A DNA stretch of 64,000 bases, taken from positions 496,001 to 560,000 of the forward strand of contig JAKUHH010000150.1 of the NCBI GenBank assembly GCA_022701365.1. Reading direction: 5' to 3'. Shown here one piece after another: positions 10,342 to 22,161 of the stretch. The notes beneath the pieces are model-generated. The model worked only from the letters and a program-made list of their open reading frames with translations, was not told the origin of the DNA and did no database searches. The position numbers and the translations under genes were made by a program. Origin of the DNA: Mycocentrospora acerina. Taxonomy: Eukaryota > Ascomycota > Dothideomycetes > Pleosporales. Every line of letters starts with the position of its first letter. The first letter of the stretch is position 1.

Positions 10342-11487
10342 GACGATGTGTGTCGATTGTTCGAATTTAGAAGTAATTTCGTAGAGACGATGATCGAGGA
10401 AAGGTTAGGTTCCAGGACACACACTACATCATGATAAGCACGCCAGATAAAATGAATGTATGAACTCTACTTATACCATTTGGCTAGTGATCTGTATGCA
10501 CATGGTCCTGTCGTATGTAACTATGCGGAGTTGTAGACACTCGATAGAGATTTTCCTGTGTTCTTAATGCTATGGAAGAATATCTGGACTCTTCCAAAGC
10601 ATAATTCAGAAATTTCTGACGTTTGCTAATTATTTGCAAGGAAGGCAAACACCAGACACTTCTGACACATACATGGTAGTGGGATCCTTTCAAAATCTCG
10701 AGCTGACTGTCACATCCTCAGATCGACCTTAGATCCATCGCTTGCAGAGCTTTGTTGATGTCATGTGTCTTGCGCGACACCATCAGGATATAACATGTGC
10801 TTCTCAGCACTCGAGGATTTTCTTTGCTACAATTGACATCTGTAATTTCGGTCGTAGTAACGATCAGTAATATCATTCGGTAATGACCAAGGAAAAGTTC
10901 TGGCCCTGCAGCATAATCTCACATGTCCAGAGCCATTCATGGAGAGACGCGGCAATGCGATGTGCTTTGTAGCTCAAATCGGCAATGGCCGTTAAGCCTC
11001 GGAAGAGCTAGACTTGAGCATCGCGACTCCCGTCAGTTTCCGGCTTCGGCCGCCATTTCCCATCGATATCCACAGCTCTAGATAACACCAGTGACAATTT
11101 CCAACATGTTGAGGCAATTGAATTGACATGCTTAGCTAACACTGATCTCGAATCGCTAGAAAGTCGTTGATTCTTCAGTATTTTGGTGCATTGGGTGGGG
11201 CTAATCCCCGCATTTGACTGGATGCTTGGCATCATCACAAGCTTGGATCTGACCTTTCGCCCGGGCTGGACTAGGTCACAACCATTCACATCATCCGGCC
11301 GAGCGTGCATCGTCACAGATGAGAGAAGATCCTCGGTCCGGCCTGGAGATGGGTGACGTCTCCGCTGTAAATAATACTTACAGGCCGCCCAGTCCTCTTC
11401 TCCGCACCCATTTACCATTGCATTCATCACTCTTCGCATCTTGAATACATTTGTACAACTATCCACATAATAGCTATATCAACCACA
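10342..11487. promoter_or_regulatory. Intergenic and malate synthase upstream region
   Basis: 1.1 kb without a supported gene. The minus-strand frame at 11008-11466 (152 aa) has no domain and lies over the presumed malate synthase promoter. Malate synthase genes are usually acetate/fatty-acid induced and glucose repressed. I did not identify a specific binding site with confidence. Confidence 0.4.
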
Positions 11488-13277
11488 ATGGCAGTCAACC
11501 CTGATTCTCTTTTGCGCGAGGTCAACATCCTCGGTGACTTGAACGATAGCAACCGTCACATTCTCAGCAAGGATGCTGCCGTCTTTCTCACTCTCTTGCA
11601 CCGCACATTCAACGAGCGCCGGAAAGCGCTCCTCCAGCGACGAGTGATTCGTCAAGCTGAGCTTGACAAGGGCCATCTTCTCGATTTCCTCCCAGAAACC
11701 AAGCACATTCGTGAGAACGACGCATGGAAAGGCGCACCACCAGCTCCTGGCCTTGTGGACAGGCGAGTAGAGATCACTGGCCCGACAGACCGTAAGATGG
11801 TTGTCAACGCATTGAACTCTGATGTTTGGACATATATGGCTGATTTTGAGGGTGAGTATTCGGACTGTTCGGCGATTGAGAGATTTGTAGACTAATGACT
11901 TTAGACTCCACCGCGCCAACATGGGACAATATGATCAACGGGCAGGCTAACCTTTACGACGCCATTCGCAGGCAGGTCGACTTCAAGCAGGGAGAGAAGG
12001 AGTACAAGCTCCGCACCGACCGCACACTCCCCACGCTCATTGCTCGTGCGCGAGGATGGCACCTCGAGGAGAAGCACTTTACTGTTGATGGCGAGCCCAT
12101 CTCTGGTGGACTGTTTGACTTTGGTCTCTACTTCTTCAACAACGCACACGAGCTCGTCAAGCGCGGATTCGGGCCATACTTTTACTTGCCCAAGATGGAA
12201 TCGCATCTTGAGGCAAGGCTGTGGAACGACGTTTTCAACCTGTCGCAGGATTACATTGGCATGCCGCGAGGCACTATTCGAGGCACAGTTTTGATCGAGA
12301 CCATCACGGCTGCTTTCGAGATGGACGAGGTACGTGATATGCTGTTCTTACAGGGCGTATAAACATACTAACAAGTCGTAGATTATCTACGAGCTTCGCG
12401 ACCACTCTTCTGGACTCAACTGCGGTCGCTGGGACTACATCTTCAGCGTCATTAAGCGCTTCCGTCAGAACCCCAACTTTGTTCTCCCCGACAGAGACTC
12501 TGTTACGATGACTTCGCCTTTCATGGACGCATATGTCAAGCTGCTTGTCAAGACGTGCCACAGGCGAGGAGTTCATGCCATGGGAGGCATGGCCGCTCAG
12601 ATTCCCATCAAGAACGACCAGGCAGCCAACGACGCTGCCATGGCCAAGGTTCGCGCCGATAAGCTCCGCGAGGTGCGTGCCGGCCATGACGGTACTTGGG
12701 TTGCCCACCCAGCGCTCGCGGCCATTGCTTCGGACGTTTTCAACACGCACATGCCCATTCCCAATCAGTTGCACATACGCCGCGAGGATGTTCACATCAC
12801 TGCGAATGACCTGCTAAATATGAATGTTCCCGGACAGATCACCGAGGAGGGAATTCGCAAGAACCTGGACATTGGCCTTACGTACATGGAGGCTTGGGTC
12901 CGAGGTGTGGGCTGTGTGCCCATCAACTACCTCATGGAGGATGCTGCTACCGCTGAAGTGTCGAGGAGTCAGCTTTGGCAATGGACAAGACACCAGGTCA
13001 AGACTGCTGAGGGCAAGCAGGTCACCAAAGACTACGCGCTCAAGCTGCTGAGCGAGCAGGCTGAGGCGCTGGCCAAGAAGGCACCAAAGGGCAACAAGTT
13101 CCCAACGGCGGCGAGGTACTTTGCGACGCAGGTGACTGGCGAGGATTACGCCGAGTTTTTGACATCGTAAGTTGTTGTGTGTTTGAATGATGTGAAGATT
13201 GAGTACTAACGCGCGGTAGACTGCTGTATAACGAGATCACCAACGCAGGACCACCAAAGGGAGCGGCCAAGTTGTAG
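11488..13277 (+). CDS. acuE: Malate synthase, glyoxysomal/peroxisomal
   Basis: Condenses glyoxylate and acetyl-CoA to malate, the second step of the glyoxylate cycle, needed for growth on acetate and fatty acids. Four exons: 11488-11851, 11905-12329, 12382-13166 and 13220-13277, giving 543 aa, the usual length of the plant/fungal isoform. Introns are 52-53 bp. The family signature RDHSSGLNCGRWDYIF spans the start of exon 3; upstream PRGTIRGTVLIET carries catalytic Arg and Glu. The C-terminus is GAAKL, so the last three residues AKL are a PTS1-like peroxisomal signal. Exon 4 is needed to supply it; without splicing the frame would stop at LTS. It starts at the first ATG after a C/A-rich leader (CAACCACA). 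The gene is in tandem with RGP1. Confidence 0.96.
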
Positions 13278-13407
13278 TTTTTTTTTGATTTATTCCAGCA
13301 GTGTGGAAGTGGGTGTGTTTGTGACCAAAATGATTCCTCTTTTCCATTTGTTCTGCTGTAAATTCACGATATCATGTTCAGGCGACCAAGGATAGTCTGC
13401 AACCTAA

Positions 13408-13475
13408 CTATGCAATCTATACAATCTATGCAACCCGTGCAATCTATGCAATCTGTACAATCTATACAGTCTATG
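13408..13475. repeat. 9-bp tandem repeat, about 7.5 copies
   Basis: Degenerate repeats of a CTATGCAAT unit (variants CTATACAAT, CCGTGCAAT, CTGTACAAT, CTATACAGT) lie about 130 bp after the malate synthase stop. A minus-strand frame through it reads Arg-Leu-Tyr/His repeats, which is a by-product. It is probably a minisatellite in the 3' flank. Confidence 0.85.
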
Positions 13476-13850
13476 TTTGACGTGCCAACAAAGCCCAAGT
13501 TTTCGACGTGAAGAGCATGTGAAGGGCATGCGCACTGTCCATGTCGCCAACTGTTGAGGCGGGAGCTGAGGCAGAGCGCGGGCAGGGGCAGGATGGAGCT
13601 CGGGACGCTTGCCAGGCGGGTTAGTGCAGCTGCAACTAGCTGTGGGTAGTGGCAGATGCGGACCGCGGACCCTCCTGGCCGTCACGTCACTTCACGCGTC
13701 GACGGCAGCACCACCAGCGCTCAATTGCAGCTGCCACGCCCTTGGCCTCCCCGTCTTGCCCGCCCGGTAGCCACCATGTCGCTGAACGGAGGCGCCCGAT
13801 GAAACGCCGCCCCAGACCCGCCGCCCGCGCCGCCACGCCCCGTCCCGACC

Positions 13851-16518
13851 ATGTCCATGTCCGCGTCGAACATCCGGGTGTTTGTGCAGTGGAAGGACTC
13901 GACCGTGTTTGCCGGCGAGGCCATCGAGTGCACAATCACCTTCAAGAACGTCGCCTCAGCCGAGGGACGCGACCGCTCGCCCGCCCGCAAGCACAACGGC
14001 TTTGCGCATGGCGGGGAGCGCCAGCGCAAACTGCCCCCTGTGCACTCGTCGACACGCCCCTCGGCCTCGCGCAACTCGTCGTTTGCCTCGCAGCACGTCC
14101 CGCCGCCCCATCTGCGCGGCCACCGCCCCGCCCTCTCGCTGCACACGGCCTCGCAGGCGGGCGACAGCCGCTCGTACAGGGCGCCGAGCGACGCCCTGGG
14201 CCCTAGCAGCGCCCGCCAGCGACCCGGCCGCTCGCTGTCCATCATCTCGCTGGGCACGAATGCGGCCACCGAGGCCACCAGCAACGAGCGCGGCCCAGCG
14301 CCGTGGCGGCCGCCTAGGGGACACGGCCGGTCCGCCAGTCTGCAGGTCACGCCCGGCAGGCCCAACTCGCACACCCGTACGCACTGCCCGTGAGCACATG
14401 ACGCTGGCTTGACTGACACGCGCACAGTCGCTTCGCCCGGCCACCGCTCCGCCACACACCCCTCGCCGCTCTCGGGCGGGCTCATGTCGCCGCCAGCCAT
14501 CCGCGCGCCCTCGCACGACGCGCCGCTGCCCTCCCGGTCCCCGCGCCGCAAGTCTGGCATCACAACTGCCCCCAGCACGCCCGCCCTCCCCTTCACCACA
14601 CGCAAGCCCTCGGGCTCCTTCTCCTCCAACTTCAAGTTTCCCGCCGCCCCGCCTCCGCCCGAAGATGTCGCCTTGGACCAGGCCAACCCACAGGACATGG
14701 CCAAGATGGTGGCTGTCGCTGCTACTGCCACTGTCGCTGCTACTGCCACTGCCACTACCACTACCACTGCCACTGCCACTACCACCCCCGCGCGCCGTAC
14801 CTCCCCCCGCCTGCAGACTGACCCCCGACGCATACCCACAAACCACAACCTGGAAACGCTCTCGCCGGTAGCCCGAATCCTGTCGGGGTCCAGCATGGAT
14901 GGCACTCCGCGGAGTAGTGGCGAGTTCTACTCTATAAGCAACAACTCGACCGAGACGCTGGCGTCCGAGTACGCATCCCACCCGTCTGCTCGCCTCTTAC
15001 CACGACCACTGCATCAACGACGATCCAGTCTTCTGGCCCCACCGAGTCGACAGTACGCCCCCGAGTCGATCATGATGGGCTATGCGCAGATAATGGGATC
15101 CTTCACCCTCGACGGCTCCCTCATCAACCAGGCGCCTTTTGAAGAAGTGAAGAGAAAGGGAGTCGTAGGCGGCCAAGGAGGAGGCGGAGTGGTTGGAGTA
15201 GAACGAGCCAAGCGCGACAGCGGCTTGTTTGGGGCTTTGGGGTGGGGAAACATTGGGGAGTCTCTGGGCGGCTTGTTGGGCTCCTCTGAACCCTCGAGTA
15301 TCCGCGAGATGAGGGGTATTGCCAGCTCCAAAACCGTTCCTCTCATCACCACACCGCAGTCTATCCTGTTTGTCGACCTGAAGCTAGCCCCTGGTGAAAG
15401 TCGCAGCTACACATACAGCTTCACCATACCTCGAGGCTTGCCACCTTCGCACAAGGGACGTTCTATGAAGGTGGCATATAATCTTACCATAGGCACCCAA
15501 CGCGCTGGATCTACCAAAGACCAACAAGTGAGACACGTAGAAGTCCCATTTCGGGTGTTTGGCAGTGTGAACAGTACGTCCAACGTTTCTCAGAAGACAA
15601 CCCCCCCATGCTAACACTACAAAAGGCCGCGGCGAAATCCTTGGACATGACCTGATGTCTCCGTACATTATACTGCGCGACCAGGCCCGAACAACAACTG
15701 TGGATGCCGTAGCGACTACCAGAGTAAGCAAAAAGGCATCCATAACAGTGAATGCAGACACCTCTGCATTCGATGAATTCCGTGAATACGTGGACAAACT
15801 GCTGGAACGACCGCGGCAAAACTCGAGTATGGGTCTACTGTCTCCCACTGAAACTATTCCTGGACGATCCTCGTTTGCCGAGGAACCGCCCCAAAACATG
15901 AAAGAGGCCATCGATACAGCTATTTTGCGCAGCAACCTTACAGGCGCAGCAAATCAGAGCGCTAATCGCTTTGAGATTGCTCGTAGCGGTCGGCGCGTTG
16001 CGGTGATTATGCTGGCCCGGCCCGCTTACCGACTAGGTGAAACCATGTCGGCAGTGATCGACTTTACCGACTCGCATATACCCTGCTACTCAATCCATGT
16101 CTCTCTCGAAACGTCGGAAAAAGTGGACCCTGCGATAGCTCTGCGATCCAACGCGTCCATACATCGCGTGACCAAGAAAGTTCATGCTTCGTTTTCTGAT
16201 AATGCGCTCTTTGCGCAGAGACTCGCTTTTTCACCCACAATACCCCCCAATGCAACACCAGAGTTTATCACTAGTGGCGTGAGTCTGGAGTGGAAATTGA
16301 GAGTCGAGTTTATTACGCCGCGTGTGACTTTTGAAGATGGAGAGGAGGCCTTGTGGGACGATTTACTTGAAGAGATATCGAGCGATGATAGAGGGGTCAT
16401 TCTAGCGGCAGCGCAAAGACTGCCAGCGGAGAGCTTTGAAGTGCAGGTCCCGATACGGGTGTATGGTGCTGTGAGTGGACCGTCTGAACCTGCAGACGAT
16501 GAGGGTCTTCCAGTGTGA
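13851..16518 (+). CDS. RGP1: RGP1-like subunit of the Ric1-Rgp1 GEF (Ypt6/Rab6 pathway)
   Basis: Rgp1 pairs with Ric1 to activate the Golgi Rab Ypt6/Rab6 and so supports endosome-to-Golgi traffic. Three exons: 13851-14376, 14428-15573 and 15626-16518, giving 854 aa; introns are 51 and 52 bp. The N-terminus (SNIRVFVQWKDSTVFAGEAI, ECTITFKN) is an arrestin-like beta strand pattern. A long disordered Ser/Pro/Thr-rich insert follows (about residues 45-360), with an Ala/Thr repeat. The conserved C-terminal half has SILFVDLKLAPGESRSYTY, GRGEILGHDLMSPYII and AYRLGETMSAVIDF. Phase continuity at both junctions (1/2) supports the model. The alternative donor GTGAGC at 14390 would break the frame. Two long antisense frames over the GC-rich 5' part are shadows. 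Confidence 0.88.
14717..14787. repeat. GCTACT/GCCACT trinucleotide-like repeat inside RGP1
   Basis: Alternating GCT/GCC-ACT codons encode an Ala-Thr tract in the disordered insert of RGP1. A likely length-variable coding microsatellite. Confidence 0.8.
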
Positions 16519-17585
16519 AGAAGCGGCTTGACGATCTATACCCTTCTTCATCATTACATTTTGCCTCTCAAATGGAGAGGTGGACACGTGCCCGTGCGAA
16601 GAACGTAGCCCATGGTTCCTTTATGGAAACTCTGTAGCGGAACAGAGTTGACTGTGGCCACCTGGGCTAGTTTTGGCTATCATGCAGACCTAATTGTATA
16701 CTGGTCTGGGGAATAGGAGGAAAATTAGAGTCGACTTGTTGGACAACATGTTGTAGTATACCAGCGCCCAAGGGCGGAAGCTTTGAACTTATTCATATGT
16801 TATGAACTGCCAAGCTGCCATTGGATTTGAGTGAAGCACGCTGACATAGTTCGCTTTGCACTACATGCGATTTTGACGCGTGTGACAAGTGCGTGGTACC
16901 ATGAGAAGCCGGTACACAAACCAACCCATAAAGTGACTAGGCAGGTCGAAGCTACTTTGAGCTAGCTCCGAATAGAGGATCATAGTAACACATGGAGCTC
17001 GATCTACGAATAAGAGGCACCTCCTCCGGTGCTAGGATAGCTCGGCTCATGTGAGCAAGGATAGCATTCCTGATTCCGTCTAAACGAATTGTGCGCCAGA
17101 GAACGAACGAAACCCCCCAAGACGCGTTGCAATGGATCACAGTCAAAAGCACAACTTGGGCCAGAATACGCTGCAACCCTCTTTACACATTGGGGGGGAG
17201 GAATTCTTGTCGACAAATAGAGCAATGACGCAGTTTTTTCTAATTGGATCCCTAGAGCAGAACATGCATGCATCCTCAGCCTTCCATGTGTACTTGTCTC
17301 TCCAACTAGCCTGCCCAGGAACTGACACATGAAGCAAGCCCATGACGTAGTGCATACGACGTAAGGGTAAACACAACCCACCCCTCTTCATAGCTGAGGC
17401 CCCCTCTCCCCGCCCAACAACTCTTCTTCTACCTGCTTTTCCCGCCATCAGACATTGTCAAAAGCCAGGAAATTTATTCTCTTCATCTTTCAAGTCAACG
17501 CGAATCAACTCTTCTTCCTCTTTTTTTTTTAACTCCTCCCAAACACAGCTTTGCGTGCAAAAAAAAAAGTTCATCCTAATATACA
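16519..17585. other. Intergenic region, no gene seen
   Basis: About 1.07 kb. Short frames on the minus strand (16952-17448) overlap each other and have no domain. The last 150 bp before 17586 are pyrimidine-rich with two A/T runs (17520-17530, 17559-17568), consistent with a promoter and 5' leader. Confidence 0.45.
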
Positions 17586-18106
17586 ATGGAGAAGATCAAG
17601 GAGAAGCTCCATATTGGTAGCAGCCGCCGCGCGTCGCAGCCTGAAAATGACTTCAGCAAGGGAGGTGTAGGCACGATTGCTGGTACGTATTCCATTTGCT
17701 ATGACGTAGTGACATTTTTTCACATTTTTGTTTTTATTAAGCTAGACACCTTTTTTTTTCCATCTCCTCCTTAGCCTTTACATGTGCATATTACAGTCAA
17801 TCTTTTACTAATACTAATACGCCTTGTCTATTAGAGAATCGCGATTCCATTGATGAAGAGCTCGCACAAATGGACCCCAAGGACCGCGTTGCTTACCTCC
17901 AGGAGTATGAGCACTCGGACAAGCACGACGTGCCAAAGAAGGGTGGTCTCCTTGAGAAGTTGATTGCGCGTGGTAACAGGCGAACCGAGGAGCAGTTGGA
18001 GCGTGAGTACAAGGAGAGGGAGGAGGCCCACAGGAGGGCTACCCAACAGGCCGTTGGTCCGGGTCAGGGTGCATCTGCCCACTCGGCGGCCGGCCCGACC
18101 ATTTAA
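17586..18106 (+). CDS. Small charged protein of unknown function
   Basis: Two exons, 17586-17682 and 17835-18106, giving 122 aa. The 152 bp intron (GTACGT...CTATTAG) contains several T-runs. The product is very hydrophilic. The N-terminus MEKIKEKLHIG and SRRASQPENDFSKGG are followed by DSIDEELAQMDPKDRVAYLQ, KKGGLLEKLIARGNRR and a charged helix EEQLEREYKEREEAHRR, likely alpha-helical or coiled-coil. The tail is Gly/Ala-rich. No signal peptide or membrane segment is present. I have the impression of a small protein conserved among filamentous fungi but cannot name it. Correct phase at the junction and strong codon bias argue it is real. It is convergent with the bZIP gene. Confidence 0.75.
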
Positions 18107-18219
18107 GGAGGGAGTGAAGGAATGCAACAGAAAGAGTATAACACGATACGACATGATATAAAATGACCTGAGCATATCTCAGCATCTCAACCAGCAAAAT
18201 ACAAATTAGCTGAGTTTTC

Positions 18220-19706
18220 TCATAGCCTGCTTTTTGCAAATATGCTCTGGACCAGCGACTTGAAAATACGCGTCTCAATCACAGCACCGAACCTGTCTAC
18301 TGTCAGCGTCGATTCCCACACGCTCCACCTTGATAGTTGATGACGTACCCGTAACACCTGACGTGTTCCAGCAGTTCTCCCACAAGCACCCTCAACCCAT
18401 CGATTTCCACGCACCCAAATCCCGGATGCGTGACAATCTGCTGCCACGCCTGAACAGGCGTGACTTGATCTGACAAGCGGAAAGTTGACGACAGAGCAAG
18501 CAGATTGTCCAGAATAGCTTTTGGCGCGACACTCGAGTCCAAACAGTCGTTCTTGAGATAGGAGTGGTATTCTGCTGCTGTTGCTCCTACATCAGCAGAC
18601 GCTGCCTCGAAACGCGATAACAACTCCAGATGTGGCGAGGCTGCAGCTGCGGCTTGTGCGCGATTCTGGCACGGCTTCTCGAGGCTGTACATATATAGAG
18701 AAGAAAAAAGGTTAGCCGTGAGTTTATGGGGGGGAAGAAGGAAGGGGGGTTTATACGAGTGCATGAGGGGGGGGAGGCAGTACGTCAAGATGAAGGCCAT
18801 GGCTAGATCCGTCTGATCCACTGTGTGGACATTCATCCCCCGATTGCATGTTGTCGCTGTGGAAACTTGGCTGTGCGGCGGCGGCGGTGGCAGAGAGAAG
18901 ACGTCTATCCAACCGACTGTCAGTACAAAAAAAACATTGCGCTTCACTCACTCATCTGCTTCACGTACTTTTCTGCACACCGCTGCTCCCTGCTGTTGGG
19001 TATGGATATGAATGTGGGTATGGATATGGATATGCGTTTGCTTCGTTCATGAAAGGAAGGTCCCTGTCCTTGTCCCTGACGTCTGTTTCCCTCTCTTCTC
19101 CTTCTTCTTCCTCTTCTCCCTCTTCCTCCATAAACACACGTGTCACCTCATCATCATCGTCATCATCGCCCTCATTATCCGAGGAAGGAGAAGATGGATA
19201 CAACATGGAGTTTTCCATCTCCTCGCCTCTTTCTTCTTCTCGTACACATGTTTCTTCCTGCTGCTGTTGCTGCTGCTGATGATGCTCACTAAGCATGCTG
19301 GTCAGCCGCGCTATGTATCCGCGCAGCGATGCATTTTCCTGCTCGGCTCGTGAGGAGTCGGAGCGGAGCTGGAGGACTTGCGTCTCGAGGGCTTTGGTGT
19401 AGGATTCTTTTCTTGCGCGGTGGGTGCTGTGGGGTTGGGCGTTAGTTGTGGGGGTGTGGGGATGGGATAGTGATGGTGATGATGGTGATGACGATGGTGA
19501 CGATGGATGGGCGAGTGAATGAGTGAGTGAGTGAGTAGACAGGAATAGAGGGTTCGTTTTGATAATCTTCTTGAAACTTACCGTTGTGCTCTGCGAACTT
19601 GTTCTCTGCGCCTAATGTAGGCCGGATTAGTCTTTTGGATGTGGGCAAGTGAGGCTGGTGTTGGTGCAGAAGAGATAGGGTCGTGGGCTTGTGGTAGATG
19701 GGACAT
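18220..19706 (-). CDS. bZIP transcription factor (fungal, non-canonical basic region)
   Basis: Nuclear DNA-binding protein, rebuilt as five minus-strand exons: 19582-19706, 18969-19426, 18784-18916, 18349-18684 and 18220-18292, giving 374 aa. All junction phases agree. The basic region is assembled across intron 1: RRREQVRRAQR then THRARKESYTKALE, followed by a leucine-zipper-like heptad (VLQLRSDSSRAEQENASLRG). A Gln run, a very acidic Glu/Asp stretch and a Tyr-Pro repeat follow (exon 2). The C-terminal part has the motif DLAMAFILTLEKPC, made only when introns 2 and 3 are removed, and ends FKSLVQSIFAKSRL. The invariant Asn of classic bZIP basic regions is replaced by Val. A start four codons upstream (19718) is possible. 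The gene is divergent from the AIM9-like gene. Confidence 0.85.
19463..19540. repeat. GATGGT/GAGT microsatellites in bZIP intron 1
   Basis: Plus-strand GATGGTGAT-type repeats (about 19463-19508) pass into GAGT repeats (about 19512-19538), all inside the 155 bp first intron of the bZIP gene. Confidence 0.8.
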
Positions 19707-20229
19707 GGTTTTCTTCATGCAAAGTACGTTGGGAATGTGTGGAGCGTGGGATGTGGGACGTCTGATTCCAAAGCATACTTGAGCGACTTTTCGGGGGGTT
19801 ATGTACAGTGGAACCGAAGATTGGTTATTGTGCTTACACACGCGGAAAGAATGTTGTCATATGTTCTTTGGCTTGCATTTCTGACTAACAAGTACTGTTC
19901 CAGACTGAAAAGCATCACGGCACGAGATAGGTTGCATTCGTCCATGGCGTGTTGCTGCATTTGGTGAGTCGTTTCATCATATCCAATTGCCTACGTGACG
20001 GGCTTGGATGGTTTGAAAGAGAGAGTATAATCCAAGACTCAATCTCGTACTACGAATCCCATTTCGGAAAGTCCATGCGTATCGCATCGGTAAGCATCGT
20101 GTAACACGGTCCATCATTGTGATTCACCAGCCTTACAGCCTCTCTGCTTTCCCCGCAACGCATGGCAAGTGTTGAGAACCCGGCCACCAATTGATAACAC
20201 ACATTTCCGGTTCTCCCTGTTGTGCCGGT

Positions 20230-22161
20230 ATGTTAAGGCAGGCTCAACAGCTATTACGATCCGCACGTGTGAGCGGGTCTGCACGACCGGACCTTGCAGC
20301 AACCACGCGCAGAGTCTTCCATGTATTTGCCTCGAAAAGAGTGAACGAAAAACTTCAACACTGTAAGGGTAGTCTTTTGTAAGTGGAGAATCAATCTAAC
20401 TTCCGTGCTTGCAGCGACGGACCCGTATTCTTATACTACTGGGCACTGGTTAAACAACGACAAGCTGCATCGCGAAGCCCGTCATGTAAAGTTTGACTTT
20501 GCTGCGCTCTGCGCAAAGGCTGTGAATGTGTGCACTGGTGCGACAAAAGTGATTCGATATGAGAAGAAAGAGGGGGGCTTCAACAGGGTCTTCCTTTTGT
20601 GTCTGGACAATGGATCTCGCGTCGTCGCCAGGGTGCCCTATCGTATTTCGGGCCCACGGAGATTGACAACGAACTCTGAAGTGGCTACTATGACTTATGG
20701 TATGGCAGAAAGTGAATCCAAACGCTAAATTCTTAACTTACACTCCTCAGTACGCTCATTCACAAAGATACCTGTCCCCAAAGTTCTTGACTGGAGCGAC
20801 GACGATATTTCAATCGGTACCGAATATATAATAATGGAGCACGCTCCTGGAGTTCAGCTCCATGGCAAGTGGCTCTCAATGTCTCCTCAACAACACATGT
20901 TGTGTGTAAAGAACGTATCCTTCATGATGGCTGAGATGGCAATGCTTCCATTTCCGATTTACGGGAGTTTGTACTTTGCGGACGCGCCGATCGATCCAAA
21001 CCTGAAGTCCGACTTTGCTGAAGGTTACTGCATCGGGCCTCACTGTGGTACCCAATACTGGGACTGTAATGTCGGAGAGGCTAGATCATATCAAGAAAAG
21101 CCTCCTAACAGAGGACCATGTACGTTATCCCAATTTTGTTCACCTAGATGAAGTCACTTTGGAAAGTAATGATTACTCATGATTACAAACGATTAGGGAA
21201 CAATCTTCAATCATACTGCTCTGGCCTGATTGATGCTGGGTTTTCACGAATTCCAAAGGTCGATGACCCACAGGGAAAACCTTCCTATTTCGGCTCTGTC
21301 CAGGAGCATCTTCGTCTACTAGATATCAGCAGAAAAGTTATTCGGGAGTTAGCTCAAAGTTCAGTCATCGAAAGTGTGGCTAGCCCAACACTGCTTCACC
21401 CGGACATTCATAAGAGAAACATATTTGTCTCCGAAGAGGATCCTACATGCGTTACCGCAATCATCGACTGGCAATCTACTAGTATCGAGCCAGCATTCGT
21501 CTACGCAAACCAAACGCCTGATCTAGTTGATGATCCTAATGCCAACACCACAGTCTTGCAACAGCTGATGTCAGCAGAGGATGAGCCACTTGATGTGGAG
21601 CCTTCCGAAGAAGCATTAATGAAACAATCAGAAGAAGAGAAAGCAAGAAAAATACAAGAAGAGGACATTTCAACATGTCGGAAAACCTTTGAGGTCGTAC
21701 TACTAGGCTACGCGCAAAAACTTCACAATGCAAGGGCCATGGATGAAACACTACTCAGACCTTTTCGATACTGCGATGCATCTTGGAGAGACAGTGCAAC
21801 AGCTCTGAGGCAGGAGCTAATTGAGGTCTTGCAGCAATGGTCTGCACTCGGTCTCCCTGGTGATTGTCCGTATCAGCCAACGCCAGAGGAGCTTGCCGAG
21901 CACGCGAACCAGCACGAAGATTTCGAGGCCGCCCAGAAGCTAAAATTCTTTCTCAAGACCGCGCTGAACTCAGATTCAGATGGATGGGTCCCTGCTGATG
22001 AGTGGGATGCGAAAAAAGCGGACAACACGGAGCTGTTCGGTCATTGGGTGCAGAGCGCTAAGGCGACTGGAGAAAATGAAGATTATGCTAGAGCCTTCTG
22101 GCCATTCGGAGAGTTCTCTACCTTGCAGAAGGATGATACGACTATTTCAGACAGTCCATGA
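20230..22161 (+). CDS. AIM9: AIM9/FMP29-like mitochondrial phosphotransferase
   Basis: Kinase-fold protein of the aminoglycoside-phosphotransferase/choline-kinase type, related to yeast Aim9, which is mitochondrial and of unknown substrate. Four exons: 20230-20362, 20415-20699, 20751-21119 and 21197-22161, giving 583 aa; introns are 52, 51 and 77 bp. The Arg-rich, almost acid-free N-terminus (MLRQAQQLLRSARVSGSAR) suits a mitochondrial presequence and is only found by adding exon 1. After it come STDPYSYTTGHWLNNDK, GGFNRVFLLCLDNGSRVVAR (nucleotide-binding strands), the catalytic loop LLHPDIHKRNIFV (H-x-D...N) and IIDWQSTSIEPAF (DFG-equivalent DW). Intron 3 is assigned from the acceptor CGATTAG at 21196, which keeps phase and restores RGPWNNLQSYCSG. 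It is convergent with MRS6. Confidence 0.88.

Noticed and set aside
11008..11466. 152-aa minus-strand frame upstream of malate synthase
   Set aside because: No recognisable domain or splice partner; it covers the presumed promoter.
13721..14981. Two long antisense frames (341 and 394 aa) on the minus strand
   Set aside because: They lie over the GC-rich 5' part of RGP1, have Arg/Gly/Val-repeat composition and no domain. They result from high GC and the GCT/ACT repeat in RGP1.
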